Assembly: GCA_036927565.1 (NCBI GenBank)
Contig: JAYESD010000010.1
Coordinates: 38,619,298-38,683,297, forward strand
Origin: Tuctoria greenei
Taxonomy: Eukaryota; Streptophyta; Magnoliopsida; Poales; Poaceae
DNA: 64,000 bases
Reading direction: 5' to 3'
The notes beneath the pieces were generated by a model that saw nothing but the letters and a program-made list of their open reading frames with translations, ran no database searches and had not been told where the DNA came from. Positions 20,190-31,066 of the stretch are shown here, piece after piece (position 1 is the stretch's first letter; each line of letters begins with the position of its first letter). Position numbers and translations under genes: made by a program.

Positions 20190-22595
20190 ATGTCGGAGAT
20201 GAAGGACATCCAAAAAACCAACAACCAAGAGGAGGTTAACAATGACAAGACCCAAAAGATGGAGAAGTACCTCGAAGCCATTCAAGACTTCGAGGACGAT
20301 GATGAGGAGATGCTGGAGCTAAAGGCGCTGCTCAGAAAGAAGGCACTTTCCAAAGGGAAAGTGAAAGTTGAAGAGAAGAAGAAGGGAAGTAGTCACACCG
20401 ACTACTCCCGATATCCTTTTAACTATGATCGTCTAAATTCCAATAATAGTCATTACTTATCTATCCCACTTGGAAAAGCCCCACACTTCGATGGAAGTGA
20501 TTACTCAATGTGGAGGCAGAATATGAAAATGCATTTGATTTCCCTCAATCCAAGTCTATGGCATGTTGTATGCACAGGGATAGATATTTTGAACGACGAC
20601 GAAGAGCTCACTCCAAGCCAAGAGCAGGCTATTCATAGAAACGCTCAAGCCGCAGTAGTAATCACCTCCTCACAGTCGAGACGAGTTCACCAAGGTTGAT
20701 GGACTCGAAATTGCTAAGGAGATATGGGATACACTGCAAACTGCACATGAAGGTGACCGACATGTTCGTGAAGCAAATATTGAGATGATCAAAGGCAAAC
20801 TAGGAAGATTCACAATTGTGGAAGATGAGTCACCTCAAGATATGTACAACCGATTGAAGACACTCGTCAACAAGGTTCAATCATATGGAGCAAGAAGTGG
20901 AATGACCATGAGGTGGTAAAGCTCATTCTTAGAGCTTTTATGCCTCGCAATGTCACACTATGCTCCATGATTTAAGAAAGCCCCAGATATAAAAGGATGA
21001 CTCCGGGTGAATTGCTTGGAAAGATCATCAACTTTGAGATGATGGAAAAACAAGCAAAGCACGTCAAGGAAATTGCCGACCTCACCTCAGCAAAGAAGAA
21101 AGGGGTTGCCTTGAAGTCCACCCTAAAGCCCCTATCCAAAGAAGCTAGAGAAGCACAACTAGAGGAAGACAGTGACGACGAGAGCAGTGAACTACATGAA
21201 GATAACATGATATTATTCATGAAAAAGTTCAAGAGAATAATGAAGAAAAGACAAGGTACAAAATAGAGTGAAGGAAAGTACAAGGACAGAACAAAGGCAA
21301 AGTTGAGGCGGGCATGCTATAATTGTGGTGAGTACAACCACTTTATTGTTGATTGCCCGTACGAAGAGAACAAGAAGAAAACAAAAGAAGCCAAGCCTCA
21401 ACCCAAGAAATTCTTCAAGAAGAAGAAACAAGCCGAACGAGCTCACATAGGGAAGGAGTGGGACTCAAATGATGAGTCCTCATCATCCGAAGAAGAAGAG
21501 ATGGCTAGCATAGCTATCGAGAGCACGTCCAAGAAGTCTACCCTCTTCCCTACACTCGGCACAAGGAAGGGAAATGGCACTTGCCTCATGGCAAAGGAAG
21601 GTAAACGCAAGGTAACCATCAAAGCCCCTTCCGTGCATTCCTACTCTAGTGATGATGAAATACATAGTGATAATGAGGATATGCTTATTGGACTAGATAG
21701 GAAAGATGCAATAAAAATGAAGTTTTTAATTGATCAACTTGTTGAGAAGGAGAGGTTAATTCATCGTCAAGAGGATATGATCATCTCCCAAAAGGAGGGG
21801 TATGTCGAACTTGACGAACTTCTAGAACTTGAAAAGGAGAAAAGCAATTCACTAGAGCCTTAGTTAGCTTCAAGCAAGGAAGCTTGCCTGGAGTTAACCA
21901 ACTCAAATGTTGCAATCAAGGACCAACTTGCTGACCTGATCAAGGTTAACAAGATCCTTGAAGTGCAAGATTAGTCACTCAAGCTGAGTGAACCTTCCTC
22001 CTCTTCAAGTTCACCTTCTCAACCCACTAAAACTGATTTAGCTCATTCTTGTACACGTAAGAAAGGTGACACCAGTTTGAAGAAGAAGTCAACCTCCACA
22101 AAGTATAAACACCCTTCCCAATGTAGCATATTTGACAAGGAGAAGATCAGCTATGCACGTAGTGCATACTTGGTCCAAAGACATCCAAACATCAAATACA
22201 GCATTGGTTACTCTTATGGTGAAAAGCAGCATGCTAGAAGTCATAAGAATAACAAGGAGAGGATTACCTTTGTAAAAGAAAGACCCTCTCAAACTGGAAA
22301 GTCACAGATTAAGACTGTACCTGCACAGGAACATCGGACTAGTCCGGTCCATGTCCGAACAAGTCCGGTTCTCCGAACAAGTCTGGGTCCTCAGACTAGT
22401 CCGATACATAAACAACTATTGTTTAAAACCTTTGATGCCTCTTATGTGTTAATGAGAAATAACTTTGGCAAGGTTTATGCTCATTATGTTGGGCCACGCC
22501 ATGGGAACACTAAATCTCATGTGTGGGTGCCCAAATGTATTGTAACTAACCTCCAAGGACCCAAGCAAGCTTGGGTACCTAAAACCAAAGCATAA
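20190..22595 (+). pseudogene. Copia-2 gag
   Basis: It starts MSEMKDIQKTNNQEEV at 20190. The UBN2-type gag core (GSDYSMWRQNMKMHLISL) is followed by a frameshift near 20680 and several stops up to 20997. The later part holds an intact zinc knuckle CYNCGEYNHFIVDC at about 21316, Lys- and acid-rich linkers, a coiled coil, and the conserved FDASYVLMRNNFGKVYAHY segment. It ends with TAA at 22593. Pol starts in the +1 frame 30 nt later. Relative to Copia-1 it has an extra 80-bp palindromic insertion (22328-22405). Confidence 0.88.
22328..22405 (+). repeat. In-frame palindrome array inside Copia-2 gag
   Basis: Four GGAC(T/A)AGTCCG-type words lie inside the coding frame and translate as a HRTSPVHVRTSPVLRTS repeat. 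Copia-1 has non-repetitive sequence at the corresponding site (about 58740-58790), so the array was gained in one lineage. The reading frame is kept across it. Confidence 0.8.
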
Positions 22596-22631
22596 TTTGT
22601 TTTTGCAGACCTATTCCTCCGGTGGATCTAA

Positions 22632-23940
22632 ATAGGTGCTAGACAGCGGGTGCACCAACCATATGACCAGAGAAAGAAGAATGTTCGTGGAATATGAAGA
22701 GAATGAGGACCAAAATGAGGGCATCTACTTTGGAGATAACAGTCAAGGAAGAGTGCTCGGTACCGGTAAAATTGCTATATCATCGAAACACACACTTTCT
22801 CATGTTTTACATGTTGAATCCTTAGATTATAACCTGCTGTCCATATCTCAACTATGTGACAAAGGATATAATTGCTTGTTCACTAACGAGGGTGTGACCA
22901 TCTCTAGGAGGAGTGATGATTCCATTGCATTCAAGGGTATGTTGAAGGGAAAGCTTTACCTTGTTGACTTCAACAAGGATAAAGCCGAACTTGACACATG
23001 CTTGATTGCAAAAACCAACATGGGTTGGTTGTGGCATAGACGTCTAGCGCATGTTGGTATGAGGAATCTTCAAAAACTCCTCAAGGGCAATCACATCCGC
23101 GGTTTGAAGGATGTTATTTTTGAGAAAGACAGGCCCTGTAGCGCGTGCCAAGCCGGGAAGCAAGTTGGAGCACCTCATCCCGCAAAGAACGTCATGACTA
23201 CAACAAGACCGCTCGAACTACTTCACATGGACTTATTTGGTCCAATTGCTTACATAAGCATCAACGGTAACAAATATGGTTTAGTAATTGTTGATGACTT
23301 TTCTCGCTTCACTTGGGTTTTCTTTTTGCGTGATAAGTCAGAGACACAAGGAACACTCAAGAAGTTCTTCAAGTGAGCTCAAAACGAATTCTCATTGACA
23401 ATCAAGAATATTCGAAGCGACAACGGCACGGAGTTCAAGAACACACAAGTAGAGGAGTACCTTGATGAAGAGGGCATCAAGCACAAATTTTCAGCGCCAT
23501 ATTCCCCACAACAAAACGGAGTTGCCGAAAGGAAGAATCGAACACTCATAGAGATGGCAAGAACAATGCTCGATGAGTACAAGACATCGGATCGATTTTG
23601 GGCGGAAGTGATTAACACCGCTTGCCACGCTGTAAATGGACTGTATCTTCATCGACTACTCAAGAAGACATCCTATGAGCTACTCACCGGTAACAAACCA
23701 AATATCTCATATTTTCGAGTTTTTGGTTCTCCATGCTATATCTTAAACAAGAAGCCTAGGACTTCAAAGTTCGCTTCGAAGTCCGATGAAGGTTTCTTGC
23801 TTGGTTATGATTCGAACACTTACGCCTATCGTGTTTTCAACAAGACCTCCGTACTTGTTGAAATAGCACGTGACGTAGTGTTCGATGAGACTAATGGCTC
23901 CCAAAAGGAGCAAGTTGATCCATATGAACTAGGTAAATAA
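22632..23940 (+). pseudogene. Copia-2 protease and integrase
   Basis: The protease motif LDSGCTNHMT begins at 22637, right after a TAG where other copies would have Trp. A GAG-pre-integrase H-H-C-C segment follows (LWHRRLAHVG, CSACQAGKQVG, about 23030-23160). The integrase core has D in LLHMDLFGP, D in IRSDNGTEF (about 23410) and E in QQNGVAERKNRTL. One TGA at 23374 interrupts the frame. It ends at a TAA at 23938 after ARDVVFDETNGSQ. Confidence 0.9.
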
Positions 23941-25721
23941 TAAGCTCCTTGTCAAGCATTGAAGAGAATGGCTCTAGGTGAGGTTCGACCACAAGAGCCA
24001 CCTCCACAAGTACATGAGGGAGATGAACCACAAGAGGAGATCAACGATCAAGGGGGAGCTTCAACACAAGATCAACCACAAAGATACCAAGATAATCAAC
24101 AAGTCAACGAAAGCAATGACTCGGGGGGAGAAGCAGATAATCATGAAGATACAACTCCTCAAGTGCTACACCCAAGAGTACACCAATTCGTCCAAAGGGA
24201 TCACCCAATCGACAACATCATCGGTGACATCCAAAAGGGAGTAACCACTAGATCTCGCATAGCTAACTTTTGTGAACACTATTCGTTTGTATCCTTCTTG
24301 GAACCACGCAGGGTTGAAGATGCATTGAAAGATCCGGACTGGGTGGTGGCAATGCAAGAAGAATTGAACAACTTCAAGCGGAACGAAGTGTGGGAACTTG
24401 TGGCAAGACCCAATGCAAACATTGTCGGAACCAAGTGAGTCTTCCGCAACAAACAAGATGAACACGGGGTGGTGACAAGGAACAAGGCACAACTTGTGGC
24501 CAAAGGGTACTCACAAGTCGAAGCGCCTTCCTCAACGGACCAATCAAGGAAGAGGTGTACGTGGAGCAACCACCCGAGTTTGAAGATGAAGAGTTCCCCG
24601 ACCACGTGTTTAAATTGCGTAAGGCTCTCTATGGCCTCAAACAAGTTCCTAGAGCTTGGTATGAGTGTCTTAGAGATTTCTTAATTGAAAATGGCTTTAA
24701 GGTTGGAAAAGTAGACTATACACTGTTTACAAAGAACATTGATGATGATCTTTTTATTTGTCAAATTTATGTTGACGATATAATCTTTGGGTCAACTAAC
24801 CAATCTTTTTGTGAAGAATTTAGTAAAATCATGACAGACAGGTTTGAAATGTCAATGATGGGAGAGTTAAAGTACTTTTTGGGATTCCAAGTGCGGCAAA
24901 AAAAGGAAGGGACGTTCATAAGCCAAACCAAGTACACGCAAGACATACTTAAGAAGTTTGGTATGGACAAGGCAAAGCCCATAAAGACCCCCATGGCTAC
25001 AAATGGCCACTTGGATCTCAATGAAGATGGACCTAACGTCGACCAAAAGGTATATCACTCCATGATTGGATCTCTACTTTATTTATGTGCATCTAGGCCA
25101 GATATTATGTTGAGTGTATGTTTGTGTGCAAGATTTCAAGCCAACCCTAAAGAATGTCACTTGACAGCCGTAAAAAGGATCTTGAGATATTTAGTTCATA
25201 CACCCAACCTTGGTCTTTGGTACCCAAAAGGCTCAAAATTCAATCTCATTGGTTATTCCGATGCAGATTATGCCGGGTGCAAAGTAGATAGAAAAAGCAC
25301 TTTCGGCACATGCCAATTCCTAGGGAGATCCTTAGTTTCTTGGTCCTCCAAGAAACAAAATTCCATTGCTTTATCCACAGCCGAAGCAGAGTATGTTGCA
25401 GCCGGGAGTTGTTGTGCTCAACTCCTTTGGATGCGACAAACTCTAAGGGATTATGATTACACTATGAACCATATTCCACTCCTTTGTGACAATGAGAGCG
25501 CCATCAAAATTGCCCACAATCCAGTTGAGCACTCCAGAACTAAACACATAGTTATAAGACATCACTTTTTGAGAGATCATGCCATGAAAGGAGACATAGC
25601 TATTTCCCATGTCAATACCCAAAAGCAATTGGCTGACATATTCACCAAGCCACTTGATGAAAAACGCTTTTGCGAACTCCGAAATGAACTAAATATCCTT
25701 GATGCTCGGAGTGTGGCTTGA
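23941..25721 (+). pseudogene. Copia-2 reverse transcriptase and RNase H, with 112-bp deletion
   Basis: RT starts after a Gln/Pro-rich linker: WVVAMQEELNNFKRNEVW, then VGTK followed by TGA in place of Trp (24436). At 24521 the sequence jumps from KGYSQVE to the end of the FLNG motif. Compared with Copia-1 (60899-61010) 112 bp are missing, which removes the DETFAPVARLESIR segment and shifts the frame. From 24555 the frame is open for 388 codons: YGLKQVPRAWYE, active-site YVDDIIFGS (about 24770), LKYFLGFQV, SLLYLCASRPDI, RNase H with SDADYAGC, ALSTAEAEYVA and ADIFTKPL. Confidence 0.92.
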
Positions 25722-26669
25722 AATGTTGCATACCTGTATGAATTCTTCAAATATGTTGTTTTGGATTGTGAAAATCATCTCTCTCATTTTTCTCCGAAAA
25801 ACTATGTCAATTACTAGATCTTGGTGAATTATGATCATTGCTTGATTGTTGTATGCTTACTGATCATATTCATCAAGATTATCTAATGTGTTTTGCCTCT
25901 CTTTTCTCTACATATGTACCTTCAAATATATATGAATGGGCTAAAATTCTTGTCTGGTGACCACAGACTAGTCCGCGGTTGCCCGGACTAGTCCGCCCAT
26001 GCAGACTAGTCTGTAGAGTGCCGGTTAGGTCGGACTAGTCCAGTAGACAACGGACTAGTCCGATATAGCCCCTGGAAAAGTTCGGACTAGTCCTGTCATC
26101 TCCGGACTTGTCCGACTTTTCGTGTCCATAACCCTAGCCGCCGCTAAACCCTAAATCCCTCACCTCCACTCTTGCCTCACACACTCTCTCTCTTCGTGCT
26201 CGAGCCCCCAAGGCGATTTCTTGATTTCTCCATCAAAACTTTGCAAGTTTGGGTGGGATTTGATCGACATTGCATCGGGATTGAAGCTCTCGGACTAGTC
26301 TGGCCTTCAATGTCCTCTTCTTCTAGCTCCAGTTGATTTCTTCAGTAATCTTTCACCATAACCCTAGAAATCCCAAATTCCTTCATTGTTGATCAAATAG
26401 CCTAGTATATTTCACTATATACGCCTGTTATGCATTGGGAATCACCATTTGTCTAGTTTCTTAGGTTTTTGAGTCTGAATACTGGACTAGTCCGGTCCAT
26501 GCACGGACAAGTCCGATATCCCAGACTAGTCCGTGCCTGGACACCGGACAAGTCCGACTTTTCTGAACTCAAAACCTATCTTTTCAATCCCTGAATGCAA
26601 GTCCTTGCTATACTTTCACAACTATGCATTGTACCATTCATTCTCAATCAAGCCTCTCATTCTTGGGTC
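25722..26669. repeat. Copia-2 spacer between RNase H and third ORF, with palindrome arrays
   Basis: No gene. After about 240 bp of AT-rich sequence there are dense GGACTAGTCCG words at 25966-26115 (about nine copies), one near 26290 and six at 26480-26560. Copia-1 has the same layout in a more decayed form (62690-63250), so arrays at this site are ancestral for the family. Confidence 0.85.
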
Positions 26670-26809
26670 ATGTCAAGCTCGAACGATGAAGTTTCCGATT
26701 TTGAGGCCGAGATGGACCATGAGATGGCACCTCGAACCTCAACGAGTCTCGGCAAGAAGCGCCAAGAGAGACCTACCGAGCTAGCTCCGTCTCCTCCACA
26801 GGTTCGGAG
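26670..26809 (+). pseudogene. Copia-2 third ORF, first part
   Basis: The ATG at 26670 starts MSSSNDEVSDFEAEMDHEM, clearly related to MSTSSNKSISNYEAEMDQE at 63337 in Copia-1. This is the extra ORF that SIRE/Maximus-type copia elements carry downstream of RNase H, sometimes called env-like; its function is not established. It is cut by Copia-3 at about 26810 (boundary good to about 15 bp) and resumes at 30259. Confidence 0.75.
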
Positions 26810-28838
26810 GAAATTGCTAAGGATTCGGGTAGAGTAAATGATCACTACACTTTGAAGGATGTGGCACTTGTCAAAAATTTGAAATACAACTTGTTTTCTA
26901 TTTCACAATTGCTAGATGAAAATCTGGAAATTATTTTCAATAAAAACTGCTGCAAAGTTGTAAGTGCAAATAGTGAGCTTATTTTTAACATGTCTCGGTT
27001 TGGAAGAATTTTTAAAGCTGATTTTGATATGTCTTCCTCTAAGCATAGGTGTCTAGTTGCTAATGATTCAAAGGACTTATATTTTTGGCATCGTAGACTT
27101 GGTCACGTAGGCTTTGATCACCTAACGCGTGTTAGTGCTCTTGATCGCATACGTGGGCTGCCTAAGCTTAAAGGGGACAAAGAAATTGTGTGCTCTTCTT
27201 GTAGACATGCTAAGATGGTTGCAGGTTCACATACTCCCCTCACAATGATCATGACAACTGAACCATGTCAACTTTTGCATCTTGACACCGTAGGACCTTC
27301 ACGTATTCAATCCTTCAGAGGTAAATGGTATGTTCTTGTTATTGTTGATGATTATTCTAGATACTCTTGGGTTTACTTTATGGCGTCTAAGAATGAAGCT
27401 TTTAGTCACTTTAGGACTTTATTTCTTAGATTATCAATTGATCACCCAGGATCTTTAAAGACAATTAGAAGTGATAACGGAACTGAATTTAAAAATCAAT
27501 CTTTTGATCACTTTTGTGCTGAAAATAGAATAGATCATCAATTCTCTTCACCATATGTACCTCAACAAAACGGTGTTGTAGAAAGAAAGAACAGAACCTT
27601 AGTTGAGATGGCTAGGACTATGCTTGATGAATATCAAACTCCTAGGAAATTTTGGGCTGATGCGTTAGCAACCGCTTGTTATGTCTCAAATCGTGTTTTC
27701 TTGCGTGCTAAGCTAGGTAAAACACCATATGAGCTCCGGTTTGGACATAGGCCTAGTGTTACACACTTTCGGGTCTTTGGTTGCAAATGCTTTGTTAAGA
27801 AACATGGTAATCTTGATAAATTTGAACCTAGATCCATTGATGGCATGTTTCTTGGTTATCCATCTCATACTAGAGGCTACCGTGTGCTTTTACTTGACAC
27901 TAACAAAATTGTGGAGACTTATGAAGTGTCTTTTGATGAAGCTAGCCCAGGTACTAGCTCTGGTGTTGCAGGACCAGATCCGTATCCTCAGGGGGAGGGT
28001 ATTTTCGAAGATGAAGAAGAGCCGGTGATACTTCCTGGTAGTTCCGAAGTTGACACGTGTCCAGCTCCGGACATTGAACAAGCTCCGGCTATCACCGATG
28101 CTGGTCCTGATCGTCCACAAGTCACAAGCTCATCAATCTACGATGAACCTAATGAAGAAGAAGCTTGTGAGACATCTGTTCACCTACGTTTTTACAAAGA
28201 TCATCCCCCACAACAGATGATTGGAAGCTTGCACGAACAAGTCACACGGTCCAGGTTTTGCGATCTAAACTCTCATGCTCACTCTGCTTTTGTTGCTTCT
28301 TTTGAACCTAAAGATATATCACACGCACTAACTAATGAATCTTGGATTATTGCCATGCAAGAAGAGTTAGAAAATTTTGAAAGAAATAATGTTTGGAAAC
28401 TTGTACCTCCACCTCAAGGTCACACTTTAATTGGAACTAAATGGGTTGTTAAAAATAAACAAAGTGAGGATGGGGTTGTGGTTAGGAATAAGGCTAGGTT
28501 GGTTGCTCAAGGTTTCAGTCAAGTTGAAGGTCTAGATTTTGATGAAACTTTTGCTCCTGTCGCTAGATTAGAAGCCATAAGAATTTTGTTAGCTTTTGTA
28601 GCATCTAAAGGTTTTAAGCTATATCAAATGGATGTTAAAAGTGCTTTTCTTAATGGCTACATAGATGAGGAGGTTTATGTCAAACAACCACCGGGTTTTG
28701 AAAATCCAGATTTTCCTAATCATGTTTACAAACTGTCCAAAGCCTTATATGGTCTCAAACAAGCCCCTAGAGCATGGTATGATAGGTTAAAAACATTCTT
28801 ACTTGAAAAGGGGTTTACAATGGGCAAGGTTGACAAAA
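26810..28838 (+). CDS. Copia-3 pol fragment: integrase and N-terminal RT
   Basis: An uninterrupted frame of about 675 codons lacks gag/protease at the start and the RT active site at the end. It begins EIAKDSGRVNDHYTLKDV, then LKYNLFSISQLL, the H-H-C-C region (FWHRRLGHVG, CSSCRHAKM), the integrase core (LLHLDTVGP, IRSDNGTEF, QQNGVVERKNRTL), a Pro/Glu-rich linker, and RT motifs WIIAMQEELENFERN, DETFAPVARLEAIR, QMDVKSAFLNG and YGLKQAPRAWYDRL. It is cut at GKVDKT, just before where YVDD would come. Absence of stops over 2 kb suggests this is among the youngest sequence in the nest. The natural start lies outside the fragment. Confidence 0.9.
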
Positions 28839-28839
28839 C

Positions 28840-29378
28840 GCACCAAAAACTTAGCAAATGAATACTAAGCAATCTTTCCAACAATGTAAAGCAAGTACGA
28901 AACATTGCAAATGAAAAGCAGAAGCACTTAGGTCAAGTTTCGGACCTTGCCAGAGCAACCCGGAGCTTGAGCCGGAGCTATCAAAAGCTAGTAGAACCTA
29001 GCACCGGAGCTTACCAAAACCTAGTCAAAACTAGTCAACCCAAAACCGGAGCTAGACAAAGTACGTCGGAGCTTAGCAAAAGCATGCCGGAGCTATCAAG
29101 TATATGCCAGAGCTATCAAAGACATGCCGGAGCTAAAGATAAAGCTCACCGGAGCTAACCAAAGCTAGTTGGACCTTACCAAGAAGCCGGACCTAGCATC
29201 TAACGTAGCCGGAGCTACCCAAAACAAGCCGGACCTATGGTCGGACCTTGCTATAGCTCGGAGCTAGAGTCGGACCTTGATAAAAAGGTGTTTTGGTGAT
29301 ATTTGAAACTTTTATCATCAAAGCCAAGTATATTCACTACAAGCCAATGTATTCAGCACATATAGGTCTTACAATCTC
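28840..29378 (-). repeat. Copia-3 LTR fragment on the minus strand
   Basis: Read on the minus strand it starts TGTAAGACCTATATGTGC at 29378, directly after a polypurine tract (AAGGGGGAGAT). It then contains a long series of words like AGCTCCGG and AAGGTCCG (about twenty between 28940 and 29285 on the plus strand as CCGGAGCT and CGGACCTT). It is truncated at the junction with the plus-strand pol fragment. Confidence 0.75.
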
Positions 29379-30194
29379 CCCCTTGATGAATGCATTGGCA
29401 ACACCATATAAAATCTGAACATTGGCTTATTCACATAAAAGTTTTGAAAACAATTTCTCCCCCTTTGTAAATCAAAAGTAAAAAGAGAAGAAAATGAAAA
29501 TCTCTCCCCCTTTATTATCTCTCCTTATGCCCATATTCTCTTTCTCTTCATGCTTATCTCTCCCCCTTTGACAATGTATTCAGCAAGTCATGAGCATATA
29601 AACAAATTATCTCTCCCTCTTTAGTTGTTATGAGCATATTATACATATAAACAAAGCTCATCCAAGTTATACTATCAAGTACCTTACATTATCACATCGA
29701 TGAAATACATAAGGTAGTGTAAGCCATGCTAGAGATCAAATGTAATTTTTCAATTTAAGCAAGTCATGATCTCACAAACTTAACTATTTAAAAACCTAAA
29801 AACATGACACTAGTTGCTGCATTTTATTATTTTTCAAAGCATAAATTTAGATCATATGATATTTGCAAGAGATTATATGCGCATCTGCCTTATTCTAACC
29901 AACCAAGCCAAGCCTATGGCATTTGACAATCAGAAGCTTAAGGACATGGTTTTAGTCATACACAACTTCTTCCAAGTTCAGATCTAAGTGCAATGACAAG
30001 CCATCTCAAAAGAAGAAGTGCGATGCATGCATATTCTCTTGATCTTATCTCAATTTATATTTGTTCATAAAAACTCAACATGTGAGTTGATTACTTGGTG
30101 AATTCTTAATGATTAAAAGCATTTGTGAGCATGCAACAAGTTCAAAACAGCAAGAAAGTTCGACCATGACCAGATTTAGTGTAAGTAATTATTC
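29379..30194 (-). other. Copia-3 3' internal region, minus strand, with repeated polypurine tracts
   Basis: No gene. On the minus strand the motif AAAGGGGGAGA or a near variant occurs at about 29380, 29457, 29505, 29556 and 29610. Only the one next to the LTR (29379-29389) is in the canonical PPT position. The rest is AT-rich 3' untranslated sequence. Confidence 0.65.
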
Positions 30195-30258
30195 CAATTA
30201 TCATCAAAGCCAAGTATATTCACCACAAGCCAATGTATTCAGAACATATAGGTCTTAC
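30195..30258 (-). repeat. 64-bp stub of a second Copia-3 LTR start
   Basis: It repeats the first 64 bp of the LTR that begins at 29378 (TGTAAGACCTATATG..ATACATTGGCTTGT), with a few differences, then stops abruptly. It marks the right edge of the fragment. It looks like the remains of a 5' LTR whose body, with most of the interior, was deleted. Confidence 0.7.
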
Positions 30259-31066
30259 AGAAAAGATGAAGTTTCTCTATGAGCCCAACTCAAACTTCAT
30301 CCCTCCTTCCACAAAGAACATGAAGCCATTCATTGTGGTGCTAAACAGAGTCTTGAGGAAGACAACAACTCCTAAGGATGGGGACGCAGGGAATGTTCAA
30401 GGATACCTCAGAACTCTGATGAGGGTCATAAGCAAAAACCGCCCATTTGATGTGGCGGAATATATTTGGAATGACATGGTGAACATATCATGCACCCCTA
30501 ACAGATCATGTGGCTATGCCCCTTATCTCATGTACATGATTGAGAAAGTCACAGGGATCGAGTTTGTCAAAGATGTGGAGCACACACCTCTGAGGCCTCA
30601 GAAGCCTCAACAAGTAAATGTTCAGGCTGCTCCATCGCCGGCCTCCAGCCCTGAGGCACCGGCGAAAACAAGAGAAGATGCAAGTGCTGCAACTGCTGGT
30701 AAGGCAGCTCCTCAAAAAGGATCAGCTAGTGGGATCCTTAAATATCTAGCTGCAATCTTTGCCTCCTGCAAGAAGGCCGAAGTGAAGGCCCACAAGCTCA
30801 ATCAGAAAAGAAAGGAGGACATGAGGTACATCAAGGCAAATGTAAAGCAAATTTGCCAGAAGTTGGAGATTGACCCCATTGGATCTCCAGTGATTTCAGA
30901 AGACACTGACCCGGACTTCACTGAGCTCGGGCCCTTGACCCCCTCCGAGCTTGCCTACTTTGGCGTTGGGGACTCGAGTACCTCCGCACCTCCTCCTCCT
31001 CCTCCTCATCAAGCTGAAGATGAAGATGATGAAGACGATGATGAGAGGACCGACAGCGAAGAGTGA
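30259..31066 (+). pseudogene. Copia-2 third ORF, second part
   Basis: From 30259 the frame is open to 31066: MKFLYEPNSNFIPPSTKN, VVLNRVLRKTTTPKDGDAGN, RPFDVAEYIWNDM, CGYAPYLMYMIEKVTG, then a Pro/Ala-rich linker, a Lys-rich helical stretch (CKKAEVKAHKLNQKRKEDMR) and an acidic end. This pattern recurs in grass SIRE/Maximus third ORFs. Part of the ORF between the two halves is missing, judged from the length of the family. No membrane segment or signal peptide is seen, so an envelope role is not supported. Confidence 0.75.

Larger units (their letters stand above)
26810..30258. mobile_element. Copia-3: rearranged copia fragment inserted in Copia-2 third ORF
   Basis: It has two halves in opposite orientation. 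Plus-strand pol (26810-28838) is truncated at both ends and joins directly to minus-strand LTR and 3' sequence (28840-30258). The right edge is an LTR start read on the minus strand (TGTAAGACCTATATG), after which Copia-2 resumes. No complete LTR pair and no matching target duplication are present. Separate insertions or an internal inversion would both explain it. Confidence 0.7.

Noticed and set aside
26533..26784. Alternative frame over the start of the Copia-2 third ORF
   Set aside because: It shares no similarity with Copia-1, whereas the frame from 26670 does.
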